A stretch of DNA of 64,000 bases from an uncultured Prevotellaceae bacterium (GCA_947165675.1 CAMVBJ010000015.1:1-64000); one strand, 5' to 3'. Counted from the first letter of the stretch, positions 49,200-59,395 are shown. Notes: generated by a model not told the origin, from the sequence alone. Numbers and translations: made by a program.

Positions 49200-51761
49200 C
49201 TACCTGATGTCTTTAATCTCATTGTAGTTCTGCGAACCGTTTTTCAGGACATTGAAGTCATGGCTCTTGCCGCCCGAGAATTTCCATCTCAATGAGAGTT
49301 CAATGCTCTGAACTGGTGTGGTATAGTCATAAGTCACCTTGTAGCCGTTAGCCTGTTTGTCATACTTGCGGCGGTCGCCCAGCGCACAAAATGAGAGCGT
49401 CAACTGCAACTTGTCCTTGCACATGGACTTATATATCTGCCCCCAGATTTCCCACACGGTAAAGAGGGTGCGGTCATAGGTCTTGTACGTCGGTTCACAG
49501 AAGAAATTCAGCATACCGCCCCAGCCGTGCCTGAAATTGAAGTTGTTGTACATGAGATAGTAAGGGCGCAACCTCGTGTTCTTATAGTAAACACCGCCAA
49601 TAGTCACGTCCTCACACTCAATCCAAAGCCTGCCAGACAACTTCATCGTCCATGGTTTAATTGGGTTCCAATTGACCTCGGCAATCAAGCCATAGGCATC
49701 TTGAGCAGGCAGATTGACAAAGATGGTATAAAACAAGTCGGAAGCCACAGTGCTTTGCCTGGTTTCCCAATAAATGGTATTGTTGGTTCTGGCATATGCG
49801 GCATTCAGATTCAGCAGATTGCCGAACAGGGAAGCGCCCGCAAGGACCATATCGCCCGTTTGGGCCTTCAAGTCGGGGTTACCGACAGTGTAGTTGTAGG
49901 CGTCAGTCCACCGTATGGTGGAGGAGATGGCAGAATAAGGTATATCGCCAAGCGTGCGCTTGTAACTAAGCATCAGCGAATGCTTACCCTTTCCATCCAG
50001 CGGCATCATCAATTGTACCGTGGGATTGATGCCCCATTGGGTGTCAGAGGAAGTTATGCCATCGTCCAAAGTCTCGTACCAGATCCTATTCAACTGGAAA
50101 TTGGCACCTGCACTATATTGGATTCTCCAAATTTGGCCTTTGGCTGAAGCATAAAACAGCGGTGTCAATCCACTCGTATGAGTCGGTATCAGGCTTGTCT
50201 GGAAGCGGTCGGCATTGTCTGTAGAACCAACTGTCGGGTTATATCTTGATGTGATATATCGCACCGAGGCACCGCAATTCCATATCAGTTTGGGACCATG
50301 GGGAATGGTCGCATCCACCGAGAACTTGTACATGTTTAGTGAGGTCTTATCCTCAGACACGCTTGAAGAATTCTGATTGTATGCATAGTGGGACTTGCTG
50401 CGCGACTGACGGTTGTAATAGTCACCAATCATCTCCAACGTGGACCCTCGCTGGCCAAATGCAGTGCTATACTTCAATGTAACCTCTTGATCCAGGACAT
50501 TATTCCTTGTATCGACCCAGGAGATACCTGCCTCGCCCTTGTCCACGGTATTGACCCTGTTCTTGAATGACTGGATGGCATAACTTGCGCCAAACGAACT
50601 TTTCTCGTTCAGTTGCTGCGTGAGACTCAATCGGTTACGGAAATTATGCCCATTAATCTTTTGCTTCTCACGCATTGCCGTGAGTTGATCCGTTGCTTGG
50701 TTCAAGATCGACTGTTTTGCCGTCTCTTGATATTGAAACCAGTGCATTGACAGGTTGTCATAGATGTTCAAGTTCTTGTGTCGGTAGTAGATGACGCCAC
50801 CCAGGCTCTCATCGTCAATGCCATTCTTCCCAAACTGATATCTAGTGCTTCCGCTCAGGGACCCATAATACCCGTCCTGGGAAGGCCGTAGCAGCGTGAT
50901 TTCAATCGTGCCACCCGCATCTGCGGCATTCTGCTTGACTGCCGCGAGATAGTTGACTTTCACTTTGTCAATCATGTCGGCAGGTATGCTCTTGAGTTCG
51001 TCCTTCGATGTGAGTTTCACGCCATCGACATAAATCTCGCTCACCTCCAGGCCGTTGATTTTGTAACTGTCTTTTTCTATGCTGACGCCTGGAAGAAAAG
51101 CCAATGCGTCTGATGCCTGTTTGCCTTTGGTAATATCCGATGAACGGAGGTTTATCGTGTATCCCGTGGCATTGTGATGGATTCTGGAGCCCTCGATGGT
51201 GATATTACCGAGTGCAAACTGGTCAGGTTGCATCTTGATGGTGCCCACGTTGTCGCGGGCACACAGGCGATAGGCGGTCTTGTAGCCGACGTATGTAATG
51301 CGGGCTACAACCTTGCCGTGGTCATTGGGGATGACAAACCGGCCGCTCTCGCCCGTCACTCCGCCGCCCACCATCGTCGAGTCGGCGGGATCGAGCAAGG
51401 TGACATTGGCATAGGGCAACGGCAGGTTGTTCTCGTCAATCACCATGCCCTTGAGGTGGTGTTCGGTCTTATGGACACATTCCACATAGATTTCGCCCTT
51501 CTCGCCCTCACTCATGCGGATGGGATAGAAACCGATCATCTGGCGGATAGCCTCGGGCACAGGCTTATTCTTGATATGAGTGGTTATCGTAAAGTCCTCC
51601 AGTTCATTATAGAGGAAGTAGATGGTATAGTCGCGGGATTCTTCGGCCAACTGGCGTAAGGCGTCGGCAATCGACACGTCACGGTAGTTACGGGTCACGT
51701 GATGGGCCTGTGCTGCGACGAGAGTCATGCAGCACGCAATGAATACGATGGCTTTTCTCAT
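49200..51761 (-). CDS. Outer-membrane receptor with STN domain, transducer-type (first of three)
   Basis: The 853-residue protein has a signal peptide (MRKAIVFIACCMTLV, then AAQAHH), an STN signalling domain (DVSIADALRQLAEESRDYTI, EDFTITTHIKNKPVPEAIRQ), a carboxypeptidase-like domain (PLPYANVTLLDPADSTMVGG), a plug-like region (YKINGLEVSEIYVDGVKL) and an outer-membrane beta-barrel. ATG at 51761 lies 5 bases after the anti-sigma stop. Paired with its ECF sigma and anti-sigma genes it is probably a surface-signalling receptor. The ligand is unknown. Confidence 0.85.
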   Translation of the reverse strand: MRKAIVFIACCMTLVAAQAHHVTRNYRDVSIADALRQLAEESRDYTIYFLYNELEDFTITTHIKNKPVPEAIRQMIGFYPIRMSEGEKGEIYVECVHKTEHHLKGMVIDENNLPLPYANVTLLDPADSTMVGGGVTGESGRFVIPNDHGKVVARITYVGYKTAYRLCARDNVGTIKMQPDQFALGNITIEGSRIHHNATGYTINLRSSDITKGKQASDALAFLPGVSIEKDSYKINGLEVSEIYVDGVKLTSKDELKSIPADMIDKVKVNYLAAVKQNAADAGGTIEITLLRPSQDGYYGSLSGSTRYQFGKNGIDDESLGGVIYYRHKNLNIYDNLSMHWFQYQETAKQSILNQATDQLTAMREKQKINGHNFRNRLSLTQQLNEKSSFGASYAIQSFKNRVNTVDKGEAGISWVDTRNNVLDQEVTLKYSTAFGQRGSTLEMIGDYYNRQSRSKSHYAYNQNSSSVSEDKTSLNMYKFSVDATIPHGPKLIWNCGASVRYITSRYNPTVGSTDNADRFQTSLIPTHTSGLTPLFYASAKGQIWRIQYSAGANFQLNRIWYETLDDGITSSDTQWGINPTVQLMMPLDGKGKHSLMLSYKRTLGDIPYSAISSTIRWTDAYNYTVGNPDLKAQTGDMVLAGASLFGNLLNLNAAYARTNNTIYWETRQSTVASDLFYTIFVNLPAQDAYGLIAEVNWNPIKPWTMKLSGRLWIECEDVTIGGVYYKNTRLRPYYLMYNNFNFRHGWGGMLNFFCEPTYKTYDRTLFTVWEIWGQIYKSMCKDKLQLTLSFCALGDRRKYDKQANGYKVTYDYTTPVQSIELSLRWKFSGGKSHDFNVLKNGSQNYNEIKDIR

Positions 51762-51765
51762 GGTC

Positions 51766-52443
51766 TTAATACACAATTAATTGGTTTCCTGTCCGTTCAA
51801 TGGTCACACTCTCAAAGTGGCTCATGTCCTCCAGCACTTTTTCCAGGCCGTCATTCTTATTCCATACAAAATGGAAACGCAGGCCCTGGGCTTCCTCGTT
51901 CTGGAACTCGACCGTCATGCCATAATAGGCGGCCATCTCACTGAGCATCTGCTCGAGCGGCGTGTTGTCATATACCACGGGTGCCACATCCTGAACAGCC
52001 GTCGTATCGGTCACGGTTGTCCTGTCAGGTGCCGCCGCTGCATCGCTCGTGCTTGTGGTAACGATGTTTTCGGTCTTTGGTTTGGAGGAATCAGTGGCGG
52101 TGATGTGGCGTACGGTGTAAACCGTTGCCCATGCGATGCCCGACATCATCAGCACGCCGAGCACGGTAGCCGCCACTTTCAGCCACAAGCGCTCACGATG
52201 TTGCGGTGCCAAATGTGTTTGCTCAAATTGTTTCCAGGCCTTGTCCGTGTCCACGAGCCGACTAAGGCTACGCTGGCTGCGGCGAGCACGGGCCACCTGA
52301 GTGAGGTGGTGGTAAAACTCGCGCGTTGCCTCGTCACGGTTCACGGCATCCATGATTTCTTGTTCGCTGTAACGCTCTGGGTGGTCGAGCATTGCCAGCA
52401 GACGGTCGATGTTGTTGTTAGTTTCCATTGCGGTGGGTGTCAT
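51766..52443 (-). CDS. Anti-sigma factor with DUF4974-like C-terminal domain (first)
   Basis: The 225-residue protein has a cytoplasmic helical N-terminus (about 1-85), one membrane segment (LWLKVAATVLGVLMMSGIAW), a Thr/Ala-rich linker, and a C-terminal periplasmic domain (PLEQMLSEMAAYYGMTVEFQ, FESVTIERTGNQLIVY) like the DUF4974/FecR C-terminal domain. The start overlaps the sigma stop by one base (TAATG). It should hold the ECF sigma until the receptor signals. Confidence 0.8.
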   Translation of the reverse strand: MTPTAMETNNNIDRLLAMLDHPERYSEQEIMDAVNRDEATREFYHHLTQVARARRSQRSLSRLVDTDKAWKQFEQTHLAPQHRERLWLKVAATVLGVLMMSGIAWATVYTVRHITATDSSKPKTENIVTTSTSDAAAAPDRTTVTDTTAVQDVAPVVYDNTPLEQMLSEMAAYYGMTVEFQNEEAQGLRFHFVWNKNDGLEKVLEDMSHFESVTIERTGNQLIVY

Positions 52444-52925
52444 TAGATGAATAATTTAATACGGCTGATGCACTGACGCAGATACTTATAGACGGTTCCC
52501 ACGCTCATGTCAAGACGGGTGGCGATTTGCTGGAAGGTCAACTCCTCGTCAAAGCGCAGGCGGAAGATGGTACGTTGCGGTTCCTCGATATGATTATCGA
52601 CGATGGCGTTGATCTGTTCAAGTTCGGCCATCATTTCATCGATCGGGCACGGCTCATCGGCCTCGTCAAGCGGATGGAGGTGCTTGAAGCGCTCCCTTAT
52701 CTGCATGTTCCTGATGTGGTTCATGCAGCGATTGCGCACGGCACTCATCAGGTAGGCCTCGGTCTTGCTGCCCGTCATCTGGTAATCATTTTCCAGCAGG
52801 CGGGCAAACACGTCCTGGGCCACGTCTTGGGCCTCGGCATCATCATGCAGCAAGGTTCTGGCCAGATGTATCATCTTGCCGTAATGTTGCCTGAACAGCC
52901 CCTCGAGTATGCTATTGTCATTCAT
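52443..52925 (-). CDS. ECF sigma-70 factor (first)
   Basis: The 160-residue protein shows sigma region 2 (LARTLLHDDAEAQDVAQDVFARL) and region 4 with its HTH (RFDEELTFQQIATRLDMSVGTVYKYLRQC). This is the FecI-like ECF type common in Bacteroidetes. It is the first gene of the operon sigma / anti-sigma / receptor. A promoter with the shared palindromic element lies at 53004-53048. Confidence 0.9.
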   Translation of the reverse strand: MNDNSILEGLFRQHYGKMIHLARTLLHDDAEAQDVAQDVFARLLENDYQMTGSKTEAYLMSAVRNRCMNHIRNMQIRERFKHLHPLDEADEPCPIDEMMAELEQINAIVDNHIEEPQRTIFRLRFDEELTFQQIATRLDMSVGTVYKYLRQCISRIKLFI

Positions 52926-53003
52926 GTCAGTGTCTTCGTTCTATATTAATGACACATCAACCGTAGGTTTTTTCACACTTAGATAATTTTTTTTAAACGA
53001 TGG

Positions 53004-53048
53004 CAAAATTACCCAACAAACGCGACACATGCAATCCCCCCAATGGGT
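53004..53048 (-). promoter_or_regulatory. Promoter and palindromic element of first sigma operon
   Basis: On the minus strand the -7 box TAATTTTG (53011-53004) has TTG (53034-53032) exactly 20 bp upstream. Directly upstream of that is ACCCATTGGG (53048-53039), a one-base-shorter form of the element at 60050 and 62321. Confidence 0.6.
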
Positions 53049-53054
53049 AAATAA

Positions 53055-53088
53055 TCAGCCGAGGGCCTATCGTTTCGTCCTCGGCTGA
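53055..53088. terminator. Hairpin terminator between receptor and sigma operon
   Basis: TCAGCCGAGG (53055-53064) pairs with CCTCGGCTGA (53079-53088). The same hairpin is found at 60067-60100 in the equivalent position downstream of another receptor. Confidence 0.6.
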
Positions 53089-53115
53089 CCATAGTATAGA
53101 AATTACTAGTATAAA

Positions 53116-55701
53116 TTAGAAACTGCCTGTGTCAGAGTCCTTATTTCGCAGTTTACGATCTATCTTAATACTCTTACCTGTAGAGAAGTCGTAACTGAAA
53201 CCGAGGACAAACATTGACTTATTGTCATCAATCCAGGTCTTGTATGTACTTTGCAGAATGCTTGTCGGCATGCTATAGCCGGAATAGCGTGAGCGGGTGA
53301 ATATCCAATAGTCAGCGGCGAAGATGCGCCAGTTCTTGTTTTGCCAAAAAATTTGTAGGTGAGATTTGTTCTCGCCGGCATCCAGTGTGGATCCATTGAG
53401 GCGTTTTGACACGATGTTCCCTACATAGGAGGCTCCCCAGTTGCCCTTCCGGAACTGAATGGCATAGTAGAGCGGTGCCCACGTATGATGGTAGTGTCCG
53501 ATAATGGGGCTACTGACCGTTTGACGAGAGACGTAGCCCCGAATGGCCACCGTCAGCACCTGACTCTTAAAGGGGCTAATGACCAACATGTATGACCCAC
53601 CCAAATCACTGCTATAGTTGGCATTTTCGTTAGTGCCCACAATATATTGCAGGCCGTTAATCTCTTGCTGGGTATAATAGCGGTTGATAGGAGAATCGGA
53701 ATATGAATAGTATAGTCCAACTTGGGTCTGTAGCCAGCTAAGGTTCCACTTGTGGATAAATTCTGACCGATAAGTGTTATAACTTTTCAGATACGGGTTG
53801 CCAATTCTCAGCACTCCAGGAATGACGAGGCTGGCATTGTTGCTGAGTTGTGAGATAGGGGGCGTATTCGATTTTGACGAGGTAACCCACTGAAGGCTCA
53901 TCGTCTTTGATAGATTAGTACTCAGGATGAGTTTTGGTGTGAAGAGCCAATGAGAGTCGTGAGCATCAGTATTGTCTTGGGTCACTTGTGTGGCTCCTGC
54001 ACCGATACGGTACATCAATTTTCCGAGATTGCCACTATACTCGGCATACATATAGTGCTGATAACTGGCAGATGAGTATTCATAGTCCTCATAGCCTGAA
54101 AGCACGTTGCTGATGGTGGCATTCGAGCGTCCGAACGATCCGCGATAGCCCAGGCTCAGGTTGCCCTTTTCCCATTTCTTAGTATAAGCCAATTCACCAA
54201 TAAAGGAGTACTTGTTGTTCTGCTGCTCTTGGTTGTCTGACAGCCATACCTCACCGTCGCTGACGGCCGTCTCCTCAGCCCAGTTCTTTCTGCTGTTGTG
54301 ATAATAGGTGCCCACGAGGTCGATCGACAGTTCTTGATTTTTAGGCAGCGTTTTCTGGACATACACGTTCAGGTCTGGACCAAATGTGTTCATGCGGCTG
54401 CCAAATTCGCCTTTCCCCGCAACTGAGGTGTTAAGTGTTGATGTGTTTTGGATATCACTCTGTCCATCGCTATGCCTGTGGCTGAAGTGGGGCGTTGCCA
54501 CAATCTGTACCGCTATGTCGTCAGATTTGTTGTAGGTGTACTTAATGACGGGGTCGTTCCAAGTATAGCCGAATTTGTCGTGGGTCTTTTTTTGATAGTT
54601 GTAATGAACAGGAGACGCTGGTGCTGCGTCGTCGGGAAGGTACCTTTGCAGTGTATAGTCGTAAGTCTGCTCACCAAAGCGCTTTGAATAGTCTCTCATG
54701 TTGAACGAATAAGAGAGTGAAAACTGATGGTTGCCCGAAGTCAGGTTCAGGTAAGCCTCATCGTTTGTAAAGCCCGTCGTGAAGGCTGTACTTGCCTCGA
54801 TGCCTGCATTGATGCCAGTCTCCATCCGCTTGGTAATCACGTTGATGAGTGTGCCGGCATCGGCATAGCGGGCAGGAGGGATGTTGTAATATTCCACCCT
54901 TGAGATTTTATTGGCAGGAATGCCCTTCAGGTCAATGTCTGAGGCTGCTATGCCATTGATCAGTATCTTCACACTGCCGCCGTCCATGCGCTGAATCTTA
55001 TTGCTTACCAAATCAATCTTCAGATCTTCAACGTGTTCCAGCAGGTCACGGACATTGCGGGCTTGCCTTATTTGCTCAATAGTGAAGGTATGGACTGACT
55101 TATCCACATAGTTCATGATACGGGTACCTTCTACCGTCACACCGTTGATGATATACTCAGCAGGTCGCATCTGGATAGTGCCCACGTTGTCGCGGCTGCA
55201 CAGGCGATAGGCGGTCTTGTAGCCGACGTAGGTGATGCGGGCGATGACCTTGCCGTGGTCGTTGGGGATGACGAAGCGGCCACACTCGTTGGTCACACCG
55301 CCACCCACCATCGTCGAGTCGGCAGGGTTGAGCAGTGTGACGTTGGCATAGGGCAGTGGCAGCTTGTTCTCGTCAACCACCAGCCCCTTGAGGTGGTGCT
55401 CGGTCTTGTGAATGCATTCCACATAGATATCGTTGTTATCACCCAGGATCATCTGGATGGGATAAAAACCTATGATCTGGCGAATGGCATCAGGAACAGG
55501 TTTGTTCTTGACATGGGTGGTAACAGTGAAGTCTTCCAGTTCGTTGTAGATAAACACGATCTTGTGGTTGCCGGTCTGCTGCTGGATATACTTCAGCGCG
55601 TCGCTCATCGACACGTTCTGGAAGTTACGGGTTATGCGCTGCGCTGTAGCCGTTTCTGCCATGGCACATATCAACAATATGATGATTATAATTTGTCTCA
55701 T
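53116..55701 (-). CDS. Outer-membrane receptor with STN domain (second of three)
   Basis: The 861-residue receptor has a signal peptide (MRQIIIIILLICAMA, then ETATAQ), STN domain (NVSMSDALKYIQQQTGNHKI), and carboxypeptidase-like domain ending at DNVGTIQMRP. It then has a plug (KIQRMDGGSVKILINGIAAS) and barrel of the OMP_b-brl type. The first about 190 residues are nearly identical to the receptor at 56181. It follows the small secreted gene in the same direction and is probably co-transcribed with sigma 2. Ligand unknown. Confidence 0.83.
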   Translation of the reverse strand: MRQIIIIILLICAMAETATAQRITRNFQNVSMSDALKYIQQQTGNHKIVFIYNELEDFTVTTHVKNKPVPDAIRQIIGFYPIQMILGDNNDIYVECIHKTEHHLKGLVVDENKLPLPYANVTLLNPADSTMVGGGVTNECGRFVIPNDHGKVIARITYVGYKTAYRLCSRDNVGTIQMRPAEYIINGVTVEGTRIMNYVDKSVHTFTIEQIRQARNVRDLLEHVEDLKIDLVSNKIQRMDGGSVKILINGIAASDIDLKGIPANKISRVEYYNIPPARYADAGTLINVITKRMETGINAGIEASTAFTTGFTNDEAYLNLTSGNHQFSLSYSFNMRDYSKRFGEQTYDYTLQRYLPDDAAPASPVHYNYQKKTHDKFGYTWNDPVIKYTYNKSDDIAVQIVATPHFSHRHSDGQSDIQNTSTLNTSVAGKGEFGSRMNTFGPDLNVYVQKTLPKNQELSIDLVGTYYHNSRKNWAEETAVSDGEVWLSDNQEQQNNKYSFIGELAYTKKWEKGNLSLGYRGSFGRSNATISNVLSGYEDYEYSSASYQHYMYAEYSGNLGKLMYRIGAGATQVTQDNTDAHDSHWLFTPKLILSTNLSKTMSLQWVTSSKSNTPPISQLSNNASLVIPGVLRIGNPYLKSYNTYRSEFIHKWNLSWLQTQVGLYYSYSDSPINRYYTQQEINGLQYIVGTNENANYSSDLGGSYMLVISPFKSQVLTVAIRGYVSRQTVSSPIIGHYHHTWAPLYYAIQFRKGNWGASYVGNIVSKRLNGSTLDAGENKSHLQIFWQNKNWRIFAADYWIFTRSRYSGYSMPTSILQSTYKTWIDDNKSMFVLGFSYDFSTGKSIKIDRKLRNKDSDTGSF

Positions 55702-55786
55702 CTATTCTCGTATTATTCTTGGTAAAGGCAGGCAGCATCAGTGTCAAGTCTATCAGCTGCCTGCCGAAAGAAGCTATTTATTTTCA

Positions 55787-56158
55787 TTACAGGCGGTTGC
55801 GCTCGTCTTGGTTATATTGTCCGTCTTTTGTGAAATCAGTTTGCCCTAGTCGTTTCAATCCGTAGGCTCCAAAGTGGTAGTAGCCATTCACTAGGCAATC
55901 ATCATTCATTACCAAAGTGTCAACCGTAGTTTGATAGCCTGCTGAAGTGATCGTAATTGTCGCCCAATTCTCATGAAACTCCATCGTGAAAGCAGAGTCG
56001 GTGAACTGATGACAGACTTCATCTCCTGCCTTGTTGGTTAGACAAACTGTATAAGGATGTGCTTGACCATCACAGAAAAACACACCTCCATGAATACCGT
56101 CAATAGCTTCAAGATTCAGCATGGCCAATGCCAAAAATATAAATATAAGATGTTTCAT
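55787..56158 (-). CDS. Small secreted protein (123 aa) between receptors
   Basis: ATG at 56158 (MKHLIFIFLALAMLNLEAID) gives a signal peptide; the longer frame to 56260 overlaps the upstream receptor and is rejected. The mature part (GGVFFCDGQAHPYTVCLTNK, HENWATITITSAGYQTTVD) looks like a small beta-sandwich. Its last residues, QDERNRL, are the same as the end of the preceding receptor, which suggests its 3' end was copied from there. It lies 85 bp upstream of the second receptor. Confidence 0.6.
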   Translation of the reverse strand: MKHLIFIFLALAMLNLEAIDGIHGGVFFCDGQAHPYTVCLTNKAGDEVCHQFTDSAFTMEFHENWATITITSAGYQTTVDTLVMNDDCLVNGYYHFGAYGLKRLGQTDFTKDGQYNQDERNRL

Positions 56159-56180
56159 AATCGTTTTAATTAATACTTTT

Positions 56181-58733
56181 TTATAATCGGTTGCGCTCGT
56201 CTTGACCGGCGTGGCTGCCCTTGTAGCGGCTGCGGGTGGCATTGAATTTCCAAGAGACACTTAACTGGAAATACTGGTTATCGCGATAGACATCACCATC
56301 ATTACAGTAATTGATGCCCTCATAAACCAGGCCACGCTCTTTGGTTGTATAAAAGAGGTCGTTCACTCTAGCGGCTACATTAAGACTCTTGTCTTTCAGG
56401 AAACTCTTGCTAAGTCTGAGATTGATAGAGCCGTATGTCTTCTTATTCACGTACATTGATTTATAACCTGGCGTCAAACTGGCTTGAACATTGAAGCGCC
56501 ATGAGTATGGCAGACTAAGAGTATTGTCAAACGTGAAACTGGACACAAGCCCTTTCCAGTTGTGGGCAGGGTCGATACCTATAGCTTCCAAGTCAACATC
56601 CATGATGTAAAAATTTGCTGAGTAATTCATCTGCCAAATACCGACTTTGGGCGAGAAGTTCAAAGTCATCGAATAGTAATTTCCTGATGGCCAAGTCCTG
56701 AAATCCATCAGCATCACACCAGGATGGTTCACATCATCATATGCGCTTTGAAAACTTGTATAGCCGTTTTTCATGCGGGTGTAGGCCACTTGAGCATATA
56801 TCCACTTCCATGACGATTCCCATGCAATTCCTTGTTGCGTTTGTGGTTGCAGGAAAGGGTTGCCGGTTTCATAGTAATACTTACCGCGATAAGTGATGGA
56901 TGACTTCAAGATATCATACGGTGGATTGAAACGGTAAACCTGATATGATAATGAATGGCTCCAGTCTCCATCTTGATAAGATACACTCAACTGTGGAATG
57001 AACACATGATAGTCGGGACTCATTTCCTCCATTCGTTTTCCATTGACATCATAGTGCGTCAACTCGTTCTGCCACCTCAAGCCGGCATCAAACGAGAATT
57101 TCTTGACTTGCGCGCTATAGTTGGCATACAGGGACCATGTGCTGGTTTGCTGGTGCGTGCGGTTATCAGCAGAGAAACCACTCTGCTTGAAATTGCTGTG
57201 GCGGTTTACATTGGTCACCTCTTCACCAAAAGTCAACTGACCTGTTGGGACAGGGGCCGTGATTGTAAGTTTTTCAGCCACAAGATGATTTTTAGTCTTG
57301 GTGGTGCTTGTCGCAACGATTTCTTTACTGGTTGATGACATCATCTGTGAACTGCTCGTTCCACCATAATAGTCAGCGCTGAAATCAATTTTCCATTTTC
57401 CGAATTCGCCTATATAGTAAGCGTTGACGCTATGATCCGGTCTTGGCTTACGGGTTGTTATGGTAGTGGTGTGCCCGTCCTCAATAAGTTCTGAGTCACG
57501 CCACACGCGATCATCTTCTTCATCAGTTGTTCTGACGTTGCCGATATTCGTATCAAAAGTATAAGTCAAACCCAACGAATGTTTCTCACTAATGTCCCAG
57601 TTCCATCCGATATCAGTGGAATTAAATCTGAATTGACTGTAGGCTCTGCGGACTCTTTCGTAGTTCCAAGTATTTGATGTAATCAGTTCTTCCTTTCCCC
57701 CATTGTAGAAATAGTTAGTTCCTTTGCGCAAGGATTCGCGTACGAAGAAATCCATACCGCTTTTTAGACGGTAATTGAGTGAGAAGCTTGCCCACCCAGA
57801 CGATTTATTGGCCTTGCGATAAGTGAGGGCAACATTTCCGCTCAAACCTTCGCCTTGTTTCTTGATGGTTTTGAGACGGATGACTGACTTGACGTCCTGA
57901 CCGTATTCTGGGCCAGGGTTAGTGATGATTTCTGCTGAGAGGATTTCATCGGCCCGATAGCGGTCGAGTTCAGAGGCGTCACGCACTTTCTTGTTGTTGA
58001 TATAGATTTCAGGCGTGCCATGGCCTGCAATGGTACCGTCCGCCATCATCAAGGGCAAGTGGGTCAGCATCTCAGTCACTGAGCCGAATTGCTCCAACAC
58101 AGTGCCCTGCACATTTGCCAGCAAACCACGATCGGTTGGGCGGGTTAATCGCTTGGAACCCTTAACTGTCACACCGTTCAGGGTAAAGTTGTCGGGCTGC
58201 ATCTTGATGGTGCCGACGTTATCGCGGGCGCACAGTCGATGCTCGGTTTTGTAGCCGACGTAGGTGATGCGTGCGATGACCTTGCCGTGGTCATTGGGGA
58301 TAACGAAGCGGCCACTCTCGTTAGTCACACCGCCACCCACCATCGTCGAGTCTGCAGGGTTGAGCAGGGTGACGTTAGCGTACGGTAGCGGCAGATTGTT
58401 CTCATCAACCACCAGACCCTTGAGGTGATGCTCGGTCTTTTGGATGCACTCCACATAGATATCGTTGTTATCACCCTGGATCATCTGGATAGGATAGAAA
58501 CCTATGATCTGGCGAATGGCATCAGGAACAGGTTTGTTCTTGATGTTTGTGGTAACAGTAAAATCCTCCAACTCGTTGTAGATAAACACGATCTTGTGGT
58601 TGCCGGTCTGTTGCTGGATATACTTCAGCGCGTCGCTCATCGACACGTTCTGGAAGTTGCGGGTGATGCGCTGCGCGTGTGCTATGCCTGCCAAGGAGCA
58701 CAGCAATAATATCATGGTAAATAGTCTTTTCAT
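56181..58733 (-). CDS. Outer-membrane receptor with STN domain (third of three)
   Basis: This is an 850-residue receptor with signal peptide (MKRLFTMILLLCSLAGIAHA), STN domain, carboxypeptidase-like domain (LPLPYANVTLLNPADSTMVG) and plug (PEIYINNKKVRDASELDRYR). The C-terminal barrel ends in the outer-membrane tail SHAGQDERNRL. ATG at 58733 overlaps the anti-sigma stop (TGATG). It is the direct partner of anti-sigma 2 and sigma 2. The first about 190 residues are almost identical to the second receptor at protein and DNA level. Confidence 0.85.
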   Translation of the reverse strand: MKRLFTMILLLCSLAGIAHAQRITRNFQNVSMSDALKYIQQQTGNHKIVFIYNELEDFTVTTNIKNKPVPDAIRQIIGFYPIQMIQGDNNDIYVECIQKTEHHLKGLVVDENNLPLPYANVTLLNPADSTMVGGGVTNESGRFVIPNDHGKVIARITYVGYKTEHRLCARDNVGTIKMQPDNFTLNGVTVKGSKRLTRPTDRGLLANVQGTVLEQFGSVTEMLTHLPLMMADGTIAGHGTPEIYINNKKVRDASELDRYRADEILSAEIITNPGPEYGQDVKSVIRLKTIKKQGEGLSGNVALTYRKANKSSGWASFSLNYRLKSGMDFFVRESLRKGTNYFYNGGKEELITSNTWNYERVRRAYSQFRFNSTDIGWNWDISEKHSLGLTYTFDTNIGNVRTTDEEDDRVWRDSELIEDGHTTTITTRKPRPDHSVNAYYIGEFGKWKIDFSADYYGGTSSSQMMSSTSKEIVATSTTKTKNHLVAEKLTITAPVPTGQLTFGEEVTNVNRHSNFKQSGFSADNRTHQQTSTWSLYANYSAQVKKFSFDAGLRWQNELTHYDVNGKRMEEMSPDYHVFIPQLSVSYQDGDWSHSLSYQVYRFNPPYDILKSSITYRGKYYYETGNPFLQPQTQQGIAWESSWKWIYAQVAYTRMKNGYTSFQSAYDDVNHPGVMLMDFRTWPSGNYYSMTLNFSPKVGIWQMNYSANFYIMDVDLEAIGIDPAHNWKGLVSSFTFDNTLSLPYSWRFNVQASLTPGYKSMYVNKKTYGSINLRLSKSFLKDKSLNVAARVNDLFYTTKERGLVYEGINYCNDGDVYRDNQYFQLSVSWKFNATRSRYKGSHAGQDERNRL

Positions 58734-59395
58734 CACTTGCCCTCCTGTGCTGATTCAACAATGAGTTTGTTACCCTCACGAGAGATGCTGAGCGACTCGA
58801 AGTGGGACAGCATGTCCACGACCATGTCGAGAGAATAGTCCGGCTCCCACTCATAATAGAGACGCAACGAGCGTACATCGTCGCTGCGGTATTCCACGTT
58901 AACGTGGTAATAGGCAGCGAGTTCGTTCAGCATCTGCTCCAGCAGCACGTTATCATAAAGCCGAGGCTCGGCCATGACAGTTAGCGTGTCGGTCGCTTGT
59001 TCGGTAGCCTCTGGAGTAGCGTCGGCGGTGACGGCAGGGGCTTCAGTCTTGACAGCGGCGGTCTCCTCTGTAGTCTGCTTTTGCAGGCCGAAGAAACCTG
59101 TCTTGACGGCAGCGTATGAGACTCCGAAGAGAATCAAAGCGATAGCGGCGGTCGCTGCCACCTTGCGCCACATGGGGATGATGGTGGCACGAGGACGTTG
59201 TGACTGGGCCAGACGTTGCCATTCGGCATCGATGGCCTCCCCGCTCACCTCGGGCGAGGGGGCGGTGCTCTTGACTTTCGCCATCAGGGTATAAAGTTCA
59301 CGGCACTCATCATCGGCAAGAATCTCTTGCCATTGTGCCTCGCTGTAACGCTCGGGCTGCTCCAGCATCTGGAATAGTAAATCGGTCTTGTTCAT
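58733..59395 (-). CDS. Anti-sigma factor with DUF4974-like C-terminal domain (second)
   Basis: The 220-residue protein has a helical N-terminal sigma-binding region, one membrane segment (AATAAIALILFGVSYAAV), a linker rich in Ala/Thr/Glu, and a C-terminal periplasmic domain (LLEQMLNELAAYYHVNVEYR, FESLSISREGNKLIVES) similar to the first anti-sigma. Its stop overlaps the receptor start by one base. The gene begins about 60 bp after sigma 2. Confidence 0.8.
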   Translation of the reverse strand: MNKTDLLFQMLEQPERYSEAQWQEILADDECRELYTLMAKVKSTAPSPEVSGEAIDAEWQRLAQSQRPRATIIPMWRKVAATAAIALILFGVSYAAVKTGFFGLQKQTTEETAAVKTEAPAVTADATPEATEQATDTLTVMAEPRLYDNVLLEQMLNELAAYYHVNVEYRSDDVRSLRLYYEWEPDYSLDMVVDMLSHFESLSISREGNKLIVESAQEGK

